DNA of 64,000 nt from Persicaria tinctoria. Its lineage: Eukaryota; Streptophyta; Magnoliopsida; Caryophyllales; Polygonaceae. The translations under genes were made by a program, and so were the position numbers. Below are positions 55,981-63,118 of the stretch, piece by piece (position 1 is the stretch's first letter; each line of letters starts with the position of its first letter). The notes under the pieces are model-generated. The model was not told the DNA's origin and did no database searches. It saw only the letters and a program-made list of their open reading frames with translations. The DNA lies in assembly GCA_037127255.1 (NCBI GenBank), contig JBANSL010000004.1, positions 32,370,467-32,434,466 of the forward strand, read 5' to 3'.

Positions 55981-57614
55981 TGTCCGACGCGGAGCAAGCA
56001 CCAGCGTCTTTAGACTTAACAGATACAATCCGGGAGATCAAGGCTTCGACCGGATGTCCGATGCAGAGCAAGCTCCAACATCTTTGGACTTTACAGATAC
56101 AATCCGGGAGATCAAGGCTTCGACCGGATTTCCGACGCGGAGCAAGCTCAAGCGTCTTTGCACTTAACAGATACAATCCGGGAGATCAAGGCTTCGACCG
56201 GATGTCCGACGCGGAGCAATCTCCAGTGTCTTTAGACTTAACAGATACAATTCGGGAGATCAAGGCTTCGACCGGATGTCCGACGCGGAGCAAGCTCCAG
56301 CGTCTTTCTACTTAACAGATACAATGCAGGAGATCAAGGCTTCGACCGGATGTCCGACGCGGAGCAAGCTCCACCATCTTTGGACTTAACAGATACAATC
56401 CAGGAGATCAAGGCTTCGACCGGATGTCCGACGCAAAGCAAGCTCCAGCGTCTTTAGACTTAATCGATACAATCCGGGAGATCAAGGCTTCGACCGGATG
56501 TCCGACGCGGAGCCAGCTCCAGCGTCTTTGGACTTAACAGATACAATCCGGGAGATCAAGACTTCGACCGGATGTCCGACGGAAAGCAAGCTCCAGCTTC
56601 TTTAGACTTAATCGATACAATCCGGGAGATCAAGGCTTCGACCGGATGTCCGACGCGGAGAAAGCTCAAGCGTCTTTGCACTTAACATATACAATCCGGG
56701 AGATCAAGGATTCGACCGGATGTCCGACGCGGAGCAAGCTCCAGCGTCTTTAGACTTAACCGATACAATCCGGGATATCAAGGCTTCGAACGGATGTCCG
56801 ACGCGGAGCAAGCTCCAGCTTCTTTGTACTTTACAGATACAATCCGGGAGATCAAGGCTTCGACCGGATGTCTGACGCGGAGCAAGCTCCAACGTCTTTC
56901 TACTTAACAGATACAATCCGGGAGATCAAGGCTTCGACCGGATGTCCGACGCGGAGCAAGCTCCAACATCTTTGGACTTAACAGATACAATCCGGGAGAT
57001 CAAGGCTTCGACCGGATGTCCGAAGCGGAGCAAGCTCCAACATATTTGGACTTAACAGATACAATCCGGGAGATCAAGGCTTCGACCGAATGTCCGACGC
57101 AAAGCAAGCTCCAGCGTCTTTAGACTTAACCGATACAATCTGGGAGATCAAGGCTTCGACCGGATGACCGACGCGGAGCAAGCTCCAGAGTCTTTGGACA
57201 TAACAGATACAATCCGGGAGATCAAGGCTTCGACCGGATGTCCGACTCGGAGCAAGCTCCAGCGTCTTTCGACTTAACAGATACAATCCGAGAGATCAAG
57301 GCTTCGAGCGGATTTCCGACGCAGAGCAAGCTCCAACATCTTTGGACTTAACAGATACAATCCGAGAGGATAGTAAGCAAGTAAGACAAAGCGGGTGGTT
57401 AGAGAGAGAAACTCTCAAGGAAGGAAACCCCTTCTTGCCTTCCCCCTTGTCTAGGCAAGCTCTATCCCTCTCGGCTTTGTTCTCCGGCGACCCTAGTGTT
57501 TCCGAGCAAGCAATCTGATTCCACCAAGGGCGCTCTACAATTTCCTGATCGTGAGTTTCCAAGTGAATTTTGGAAATGACGGAGGTTTGAAGCTTTTACA
57601 AGCTAATTAATGGA

Positions 57615-57634
57615 GGAGGTAATGCATTAACTCC
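57615..57634. other. Near-perfect 20-bp palindrome centred on TAATGCATTA
   Basis: GGAG-G-TAATGCATTA-A-CTCC matches its own reverse complement at 18 of 20 positions, with a perfect 10-bp core containing ATGCAT. It could be a dimeric protein binding site or the remnant of an element end; nothing next to it decides between these. Confidence 0.6.
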
Positions 57635-57725
57635 ACCGACCGGTCCAACCTTGGTTGTCCCCAACCATCGACCACCCACTAAATTCCCCACTGAGTTTTC
57701 ACCTACTCACCCCCCCTATTCTCCT

Positions 57726-57756
57726 ATTTTTTATTTTATTTTATTTTATTTTATTT
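57726..57756. repeat. (ATTTT)n microsatellite, about six units
   Basis: A run of ATTTT pentanucleotides with one expanded T tract. Read on the minus strand it is (AAAAT)n, which could be the A-rich tail of an older minus-strand retroelement, or simply a microsatellite within the LINE leader. Confidence 0.9.
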
Positions 57757-57905
57757 CTTCCTGCCCAGATCTTTCTGTTCGAATTAAAGGCGTTTTTCAG
57801 GGGCTTGCCCCACCAAGGGCGGCGGCGCCGGCCGTCGTTCACCTGTTGTTGCTTCTGAAAATTGCCTGAAGCTCTGATCGGTTTTAGTCCGTTCTGGCAT
57901 TCTTG

Positions 57906-57924
57906 CCGTTAGATGGTTTAACGG
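57906..57924. other. Small inverted repeat CCGTTA / TAACGG
   Basis: A 6-bp perfect stem separated by 7 bases in the LINE leader. It could form a weak hairpin in the transcript. It is short enough to be chance. Confidence 0.4.
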
Positions 57925-58385
57925 TCTAATTTTTGAGATCTTTTTCATTTTTCTGACCGTTACACACCTTTTGACCAATGTTTGACCTTTTGTCACCTGA
58001 ACCTAAACTCCGGTAGCGCCTGAACTGAGAAGTGTTTCGGGGGCTCCATCCCTCCCACCTTACTTACCTCCGGTCACTCCACCTTAAATTGGCGCCTTCA
58101 CAAACTTCCCCTCCTTTTCTCCGACCTATACCCTTTCCAATTTCTGTCCTGGTGGTCTCTTGAAGAATTCCCCAAATCCTTTTCTTCCCGACAAACCCTT
58201 ACCTGTAGATCTGATCGTTTTGTTTCGTGGGGTCGCCATTCTTGGGGGTTTGAAGAAATTGACTTACCCACCCAGCTCACATGACACCTGAATATCTCCA
58301 GCCTTGAAAATTGAAGAATTGAAGCCTTACAAATTGAAGTTGAGGTGACGGTTTCCTTAAACCCCCAAATTTCGAGGGGTTGAGG

Positions 58386-59156
58386 ATGACGGATATCACG
58401 GGCTCCCCAGCTCAAGGGAAGAGGGCGATCTTACTCACCCCAAGCCCAATAGCTGAGGCTCCCAAAGAAGGAACGAGGACGAAGATGACTGTCTTGGGCG
58501 CTATCCCGAGGACAAACGCCATAGCTACCCTCTTACAACAACAGGAAAAGGATACTCCACTGAAGCAGACCAAAGAACAACATGCAGGTATGGGGAAAAC
58601 TTCAAATATCAACACAGCTTCCATGGAAGCTCAGGTATGTCCCTCTTCCTCCCTTCCCCCGGATAAAGCCGGGTCCTCTAGGATAGATTGTGATGCCCAG
58701 AAGATCTCAATGGAGGGACATTGTCTTGCTCAAAAGATCCCTAAGGAGGGACACTTTCTTTCTGCTAATTCTTGTTTTAAGAAGATCCCTAAGGAGGGAC
58801 AATTACCTGTGTCTGAAGCGATTTTAGTGACTAATGATCAACACCATAAACTTCCTGAACCTGAACCCATGAGCTCTCAAGGACCTACCCCAACCCAATC
58901 TGAGTTTGAAGCTCCAAGGCATGGTGACAGTGTAGCAGTGTCTGTTGTATTGATTAGTGAATCGAATATTAAGAAAGGACAAACTGATGTGTATACAGAG
59001 TCATGTGTTGAGATTGCTGGTGCTCCTGTGACCTCTATAGTCCCTGAGCTTCTAGCAACTGCAAGTGTAAACCCCCATCTTCTAACCACTGCAAGTGCAA
59101 GCCCCCCACTACCCAATCTCCCTTCACCAAAACTACCCCTCCTCCATCCCAAATGA
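58386..59156 (+). CDS. LINE N-terminal ORF, unrecognised (about 256 aa)
   Basis: The first in-frame ATG is at 58386 (protein begins MTDITGS); the open frame reaches back only two codons further. The product is hydrophilic and probably disordered, rich in Pro, Ser, Thr and Lys, without a domain I recognise. It contains three imperfect copies of a KIPKEGH-like motif (DNA 58701-58801) and a duplicated ATAS-rich stretch near the C terminus. Its stop (TGA, 59154-59156) overlaps the ATG of the next ORF. The -1 frame is already open from 59048, so this may be the amino-terminal part of ORF1 separated by a one-base indel. Otherwise it is a genuine extra ORF translated by stop/restart. Many plant LINE ORF1 proteins have a long disordered stretch before the DUF4283 domain, which favours the split-ORF1 reading. 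Confidence 0.6.
   Translation: MTDITGSPAQGKRAILLTPSPIAEAPKEGTRTKMTVLGAIPRTNAIATLLQQQEKDTPLKQTKEQHAGMGKTSNINTASMEAQVCPSSSLPPDKAGSSRIDCDAQKISMEGHCLAQKIPKEGHFLSANSCFKKIPKEGQLPVSEAILVTNDQHHKLPEPEPMSSQGPTPTQSEFEAPRHGDSVAVSVVLISESNIKKGQTDVYTESCVEIAGAPVTSIVPELLATASVNPHLLTTASASPPLPNLPSPKLPLLHPK
58701..58801 (+). repeat. Three imperfect copies of a 20-bp in-frame repeat
   Basis: Copies at 58701-58720, 58734-58753 and 58782-58801. The last two are identical (AAGATCCCTAAGGAGGGACA) and the first differs at a few bases. Spacings of 33 and 48 bp are multiples of three, so all encode a KI(P/S)(K/M)EG(H/Q) peptide in the same frame. The spacers differ, so this is a dispersed motif rather than a clean tandem. 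Confidence 0.85.
59153..59156 (+). other. ATGA stop/start overlap between the N-terminal ORF and ORF1
   Basis: The ATG of ORF1 (59153-59155) shares bases with the TGA of the preceding ORF (59154-59156). The same geometry recurs at the ORF1/ORF2 junction. Either stop/restart translation or a frameshift by one base in this copy would produce it. I see no canonical X-XXY-YYZ slippery heptamer at the stop. Confidence 0.8.
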
Positions 59157-60994
59157 GAGGTGAACCTACCCCTGCAGAAGCTTATAAAACACCTACCCCC
59201 AGCACTACATCAGCCTCTCCCATCCCTCAAGACCCCCCCAATGCTACCAACCTTCAAGGAGCATGGGCTTTAAACCACAACTTAACTGGTTCACACAGGA
59301 AAGCAAGAGGTTATAAACTGGAATTTGAAGCTTCAGGTTCTGGAGATACTGTGAAGGCCTCGAAGAGTGATTGTCTTACCTTAGAAGAGGCATGGGGTTA
59401 CTCTTTAGTAGGCTATGTGGTTGGGAGGTTCCCTGGGCTTCAAGCCATTGGAAAGATCAAAGAAAACTGGCCAAAGCATCTTTTTAACAACCAAGGTGGG
59501 TGGTTTATGTTCAAATTCTTCAAGGAAGAAGATAGAGACCTTGTGTTGATGAAGGGGCCAGTAACAGGGCCTGGATACACTCTACTCCTCAAATGTGTTC
59601 CTGAGAGATTCACATTTGATAAGGCATTATTCTCCAAGCTCCCTATATGGATCAGAATCCATAAGTTACCTACAGAGTTCTGGACTCCCACTATGCTTCA
59701 AAGGATAGCTTCCAAAATTGGTGACCCTCTGATGACTGACTCCTACACTGAGCACCGAACAAAACAACTATATGCACGTGTACTGGTGGAGATGGATTGC
59801 TCTGTGGAACTCAGGAGGGCTGTACACATTGAGTTTGATGATGCTCCTGATCACACCTGCTTTATAGAGTATGAGAACTTGCCTCCCAGATGCAACAATT
59901 GCACTACATATGGTCATGAAACTAATAAGTGCCCTGCAGCAATGAATACCACAGAAACAAGAGGGATACAAGGATTCATGGAGAAAGGCTCCTCTTCTAA
60001 CACTGCTCAAGATCCACAGCCTCCCCACCCCTCTGCACCTACCTTCTCTTCTAATATTGCTGCTTCACCCCAAACTAACCCCATTCCCCCAAACACATCC
60101 CCTGAATTGACCCTACAAACAAATGGGATTTCACCACCTTTGACTGACCCCCCTACTACAGGGTCTAACCCACCCCTGGGGACTACCACTGATTCTGCTC
60201 CTCTCCCCTCCCCTTCTAGGTCTACAAACAACCACTCAGTGGTGTCTGGCATGACTGTCCCCTCCTCCCCCCCTAAACACCTACCTCCTCTTTTACCTAC
60301 TCCTCCACAGGGTTCTCCTAATGTCATTCACTTACCCCCTCCGCATCTCCATGCCCCCTCCTCTCAACCCACACGTAAATCACCTCCCCCTATCTCACAG
60401 TCTACAAAATCCAATGTTAAATCCTCCTTGTTTTCTTCCATTGATAAAATCAACAAGGCATATCAAAAGAAAAAATCCTCCTCCCCTCCCCCTACTAAGG
60501 TTGTGGATCTCCATGATACTCAGACTCTCTACAGAGAAGCATCACTTAGAGTGAAAAAGGATCTGCAGTGGATTGAGAAAGACAAAAACGTTGAGAAAGG
60601 TGCAGACAAGGCTACCAGAAAAACAGTTTACTTTGCTGATCATAACACTTTCCATGTATTGGAAGAGCTGGATCAAGATCAGGTACCTCAAGATGATTTG
60701 ACTGTCACAAGAGAAACCAGAATGGATAGCAATCCGGATACCTCAACACACCCTAGAACTCAGGAACTACCCACACAAAACAAGCTTCAACTGACCTGGT
60801 ACCCTGCAGACAAAGTAAGGAGAAGTGGTAGATTGAGGAAAAATGGAGCCCAGGGATCTCAGACAGACATGAGAGAGGCTGAATCAGAGGACAGTGATGT
60901 GGTGCTAGGTCTAAATTACTGGCCTGTACAAGAGCAAGAGAAGGAAAGTGTCAAAGATAAAGGGCCTAGCACCCTTACAGGAAAGTCTAAATGA
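59153..60994 (+). CDS. LINE ORF1: DUF4283 and CCHC zinc-knuckle RNA-binding protein (613 aa)
   Basis: ORF1 proteins bind the element's RNA and build the ribonucleoprotein needed for retrotransposition. Residues about 75-225 fit the DUF4283 family, with landmarks WGYSLVGYVVGRFPG, GGWFMFKFF, LPIWIRIHKLP and a region leading to ENLPPRC. A zinc knuckle follows: Cys247, Cys250, His255, Cys260 (CX2CX4HX4C), the zf-CCHC_4 type usually found next to DUF4283. Residues about 265-410 are a Pro/Ser/Thr-rich disordered linker, and the C-terminal third is charged, with basic patches (KKKSSSPPP, RRSGRLRKNG). The frame is intact and ends in TGA at 60992-60994, overlapping the ORF2 start. DUF4283 also occurs in domesticated plant genes, but the ORF2 next door makes this a LINE protein. 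Confidence 0.93.
   Translation: MRGEPTPAEAYKTPTPSTTSASPIPQDPPNATNLQGAWALNHNLTGSHRKARGYKLEFEASGSGDTVKASKSDCLTLEEAWGYSLVGYVVGRFPGLQAIGKIKENWPKHLFNNQGGWFMFKFFKEEDRDLVLMKGPVTGPGYTLLLKCVPERFTFDKALFSKLPIWIRIHKLPTEFWTPTMLQRIASKIGDPLMTDSYTEHRTKQLYARVLVEMDCSVELRRAVHIEFDDAPDHTCFIEYENLPPRCNNCTTYGHETNKCPAAMNTTETRGIQGFMEKGSSSNTAQDPQPPHPSAPTFSSNIAASPQTNPIPPNTSPELTLQTNGISPPLTDPPTTGSNPPLGTTTDSAPLPSPSRSTNNHSVVSGMTVPSSPPKHLPPLLPTPPQGSPNVIHLPPPHLHAPSSQPTRKSPPPISQSTKSNVKSSLFSSIDKINKAYQKKKSSSPPPTKVVDLHDTQTLYREASLRVKKDLQWIEKDKNVEKGADKATRKTVYFADHNTFHVLEELDQDQVPQDDLTVTRETRMDSNPDTSTHPRTQELPTQNKLQLTWYPADKVRRSGRLRKNGAQGSQTDMREAESEDSDVVLGLNYWPVQEQEKESVKDKGPSTLTGKSK
60991..60994 (+). other. ATGA stop/start overlap between ORF1 and ORF2
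   Basis: The ORF2 ATG (60991-60993) overlaps the ORF1 TGA (60992-60994) within TCTAAATGATT. Such junctions can allow ribosomes ending ORF1 to restart on ORF2; coupling at an overlapping stop/start is known for the insect LINE SART1. For this element it is inference from the sequence arrangement. Confidence 0.85.
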
Positions 60995-62535
60995 TTATTG
61001 CCACATGGAATGTAAGGGGTTTGGGCAGCACACCTAAGCAAAGAGCTGTCAGGGATTTTTTGAAGGAGAAAAACATATGTTTTTTGGGTATTGTGGAAAC
61101 AAAATTAGATGTGAACAAACTACAAGCTATTATGAATAAAGGCTTTAGACAGTGGAGTTTCTTGCATAACTTCGAGCATAGCACAACTGGAAGGATTGTG
61201 ATCTTATGGGACCCTTTGAGAGTGGACTTTACTCATCTGAGAACTACTGAACAGATGATAAGTGGGGAGTTGAAATGTAAAGTCACAGGCAAAGCTTTTC
61301 TCCTGGCACAAGTATATGGATTGCACACTATTGTAAAAAGAAGGGGCTTATGGAATGACTTGAGAAATGAAATAACTAACAACCCTGGACCCTGGATTGT
61401 GCAAGGAGACTTTAATGCAATTATGAGATCTTGCGAGAGAAGAAATGGGGCTACCGTGACAGCTTATAAAGTTTCAGATCTGTGGGATATGTGTACGGAA
61501 CTGGATTTGCATGATGCAGTGAGCCAGGGACTTGAGCACACATGGTTTAAGGGACAGAAATCAACAAAGATTGACAGAGTAATGATAAATGGGGTCTGGG
61601 ACTCCTTGAACTTCCACTGTAATGCCAGTTTCTTGCTACCTAAGGCTTCTTTTGATCATGTGCAAGTAGTTGTGGAGGTCCTAGATCAACATGTACAGAA
61701 GAAAAGGTCTTTCAAGTATTTCAATATGTGGGGGCAATCTGAAGATTTCCAACAGATCATAAAGGACAATTGGACCTTTCATGGTAGAGGATCAGAACAG
61801 TTTTTATTATGTAAACTTCTTCAGGGCCTAAAAAATCCGCTTAAGAGACTAAATAAGACCCAATTCTCTAACATTAAAGAAAGAGCTAAATGTGTAGAGG
61901 ATGAGTATGAAGCTGCTTTCCTTGCTGTCAGAAATGACCCCAACTCTGATGACCTCTTGCTTCATATGGAAATGGCCAAGAAGAAAGCTTCCAGACTCAA
62001 AGAAGTTGAATTTAAATTTAACTCCCAGCTGGCTAAAGCTCGAGATACCTTTGAGGGAGATAGATGCACGGCATATTTTCATGGTCTTATGAAAAAGAAC
62101 ATGAAGAGGAATCATGTAAGCTCCCTGGTTAAAGAGGATGGCACTGAGACCCTATCTCTAGATGAGGTTGCTTCTCAGTTTGAAAGTTTCTTCAAAGGGC
62201 TACTTGGAGAAGAGACGATAACTGAAAATGTGGTAAGGAGATACATAACAGATGGGGGGATTCTGCTCAGCAATGACAAGCATGAGGATCTGTTGAAACC
62301 TGTAACAACTGAGGAAATAAAAGACTCGCTGTGGAGTATTGGGGACGAAAAATCTCCTGGACCAGATGGATTTACATCCAAGTTTTTCAACGATACATGG
62401 GAGACTACAGGCCCTCAACTAACTAAGGCAGTCATGGAGTTCTTCAATTCAGGCAGTCTCCTAAAGCAAACTAACCACACTTCTATTGCTCTTATTGCTA
62501 AAACTATTGTTGTTGCAGGAGTAAGTCAAGTATAG
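60991..62535 (+). pseudogene. LINE ORF2, truncated: endonuclease plus start of reverse transcriptase
   Basis: The N terminus is an exonuclease-endonuclease-phosphatase (APE-type) domain that nicks target DNA to prime reverse transcription. Visible active-site landmarks are Asn7 (TWNVRG), Glu36 (ETKL), Asp140 and Asn142 (GDFNAIM), Asp195/Arg196 (KIDRVMIN) and Asp222/His223. The residue before the last pair is Phe221 where LINE endonucleases normally have Ser (SDH). Residues about 455-505 begin the reverse transcriptase domain (SPGPDGFTSKFF, then NHTSIALIAK). A complete ORF2 has roughly 1200-1350 residues; this frame has 514. The last ten or so codons, after about 62505, belong to inserted DNA and end in a chance TAG. 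The RT catalytic motif is therefore missing and the product cannot support retrotransposition. Confidence 0.92.
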
Positions 62536-62663
62536 AATAGAATATGGTTTAGAACGACTCCCCTGTCTCAGCAAATAAATACAAGACTTCCTCCCGTTGT
62601 AGTAAGAGAAAAGTCAGGATCGAATCCACGAGGAAGCACGTCAGCAATTCTCAAGTAGCTATC

Positions 62664-62852
62664 AGATTCTCACAACAGCAGTGGAAAAAGCAGAAACAAA
62701 CACAGAAGCAGAAACAAATAATCCTGGCAAGGGCAGCTAAAATAAAAGCAAATAAGCAAAACAAAGACAGAAATAAAAGCAAAGCAAAGATGGAAGCAAA
62801 GACAGAAAGTAAAACAGCAAATAAACGCAAGGAACAAAGTAAAACAAAAGCA
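62664..62852. repeat. A-rich, T-poor low-complexity tract
   Basis: The plus strand is dominated by A, G and C in degenerate short words (AGCAAA, GACAGAAA, AAATAAAAGC). The minus strand is correspondingly pyrimidine-rich and gives an open frame full of Phe, Leu and Cys, which is a composition artefact. It may have arisen by slippage within the inserted element. Confidence 0.8.
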
Positions 62853-62857
62853 AAGGC

Positions 62858-63118
62858 TCTCGTCGATCTCGACAAACAGTACTCGAGATAGACAAAGGTG
62901 GTCGACAACAGTGGCTCAGAATCGAAAACGAAGCAACTCGACAAAGGCAAGTCAACTCGATCTCGACTACCCCCTCCTCGAGATCGACAAGAATCAGCAA
63001 GGACAGACAATAGAAAATCGACAAAGGGCAGAAACTTCAACTCGACCTAGACTAGTTCTCGTCGAGATCGACAAGAACCGTACTCTATCTCGACCAAGTC
63101 CTACTCTATGTCGACAAG
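62858..63118. repeat. Cluster of 16 TCGA-centred motifs (CTCGACAA / GAGATCGACAAG type)
   Basis: I count 16 TCGA tetramers in about 260 bp, many extended to TCGACAA or TCGAGATCGACAAG, on both strands and with irregular spacing. Three more occur in the last 60 bases of the window, including GTCGACCTCGACAAGG. The neighbouring non-coding DNA has almost none. It looks like a degenerate minisatellite or a cluster of binding sites within the inserted element. Confidence 0.8.

Larger units (their letters stand above)
1..57368. repeat. 74-bp tandem satellite array (about 775 monomers), head to tail
   Basis: The whole stretch is a single-orientation tandem repeat with a 74-bp period, easily followed by the recurring landmarks ACTTAACAGATACAATCCGG, CTTCGACCGG and CGGAGCAAGCTCC. 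Occasional units are 75 bp (an extra T giving GGACTTTAAC), 73 bp (CCGGGGATAAAGG), 30 bp or 28 bp. The consensus is about 55% GC with seven CpG. The array is already under way at base 1, so its left edge is not seen; the right edge is at 57368. No transposon or unique DNA interrupts it. Monomer variants are arranged in higher-order repeats rather than at random. Because 74 is not a multiple of 3, the frame rotates every unit and ACT-TAA stops recur every third monomer, so it is not coding. Plant arrays of this size usually lie in centromeric, pericentromeric, knob or subtelomeric heterochromatin; the sequence alone does not say which. I do not recognise the family. Confidence 0.98.
57369..58385 (+). 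other. Non-coding leader between satellite and first LINE ORF (probable LINE 5' UTR)
   Basis: About 1 kb without a credible gene. The left part is pyrimidine-rich with C/T runs. Within it are an 18-of-20 palindrome (57615-57634), an ATTTT microsatellite (57726-57756), a GC-rich patch (57817-57837) and a small inverted repeat (57906-57924). Plant LINE 5' UTRs often have an internal promoter and GC-rich patches, but I see no motif that proves a promoter. The short ORFs here are low-complexity and unsupported. Confidence 0.6.
57369..62507 (+). mobile_element. L1-type plant LINE (non-LTR retrotransposon), 3' part missing
   Basis: A plus-strand element with a leader of about 1 kb, three chained ORFs, a DUF4283/zinc-knuckle ORF1 and an ORF2 starting with an endonuclease and running into the reverse transcriptase. 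This is the layout of plant L1-clade LINEs. The 5' end is not fixed by sequence: it may be exactly at the satellite junction (57369) or anywhere up to the first ORF. The 3' two thirds of ORF2 (RT core, any RNase H domain) and the 3' tail are absent because unrelated DNA begins at about 62506. Long open frames suggest the copy was young when it was broken. No target-site duplication can be checked since the other end is outside the window. Confidence 0.88.

Noticed and set aside
1..57368. Dozens of 60-191 codon open frames on both strands of the array, with recurring peptides such as REIKASTGCPTRSKL
   Set aside because: They are the same monomer read in rotating frames (74 mod 3 = 2). The longest (13786-14361 and 34087-34644) occur only where irregular monomers or variants remove the periodic stop. 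There is no conserved start, and both strands give equally regular peptides.
1..57368. CRISPR array
   Set aside because: There are no unique spacers between repeats: the whole 74-bp period is repetitive, and the neighbouring genes are a plant LINE, not cas genes.
1..57368. CENP-B box in the satellite
   Set aside because: The only TTCG in the monomer (CTTCGACCGGATGTCCG) lacks the required A and CGGG positions, and the minus strand has no match either.
1..57368. tRNA- or SINE-derived monomer because GGATTCGACC resembles a pol III B box
   Set aside because: The flanks do not form a T-arm stem, the last two box positions mismatch, and no A box at a suitable distance is visible.
57296..57562. 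Minus-strand 88-codon ORF across the satellite/LINE junction
   Set aside because: It crosses two unrelated sequences and its end is satellite-derived; no domain or codon signal.
57651..57869. Two overlapping short ORFs in the LINE leader
   Set aside because: Composition follows the C/T-rich and ATTTT repeats (runs of Phe, Leu, Pro), with no recognisable domain.
58098..58415. Minus-strand 105-codon ORF upstream of and overlapping the first LINE ORF
   Set aside because: Antisense shadow in the leader without domain support; the plus-strand LINE explains the region.
60007..60327. Minus-strand Gly/Val-rich ORF inside ORF1
   Set aside because: Mirror of the Pro/Ser/Thr-rich linker on the plus strand.
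62651..63040. Minus-strand 129-codon hydrophobic ORF resembling a membrane protein
   Set aside because: It comes from the A-rich low-complexity tract: Phe/Leu/Cys runs reflect base composition, not a transmembrane design.
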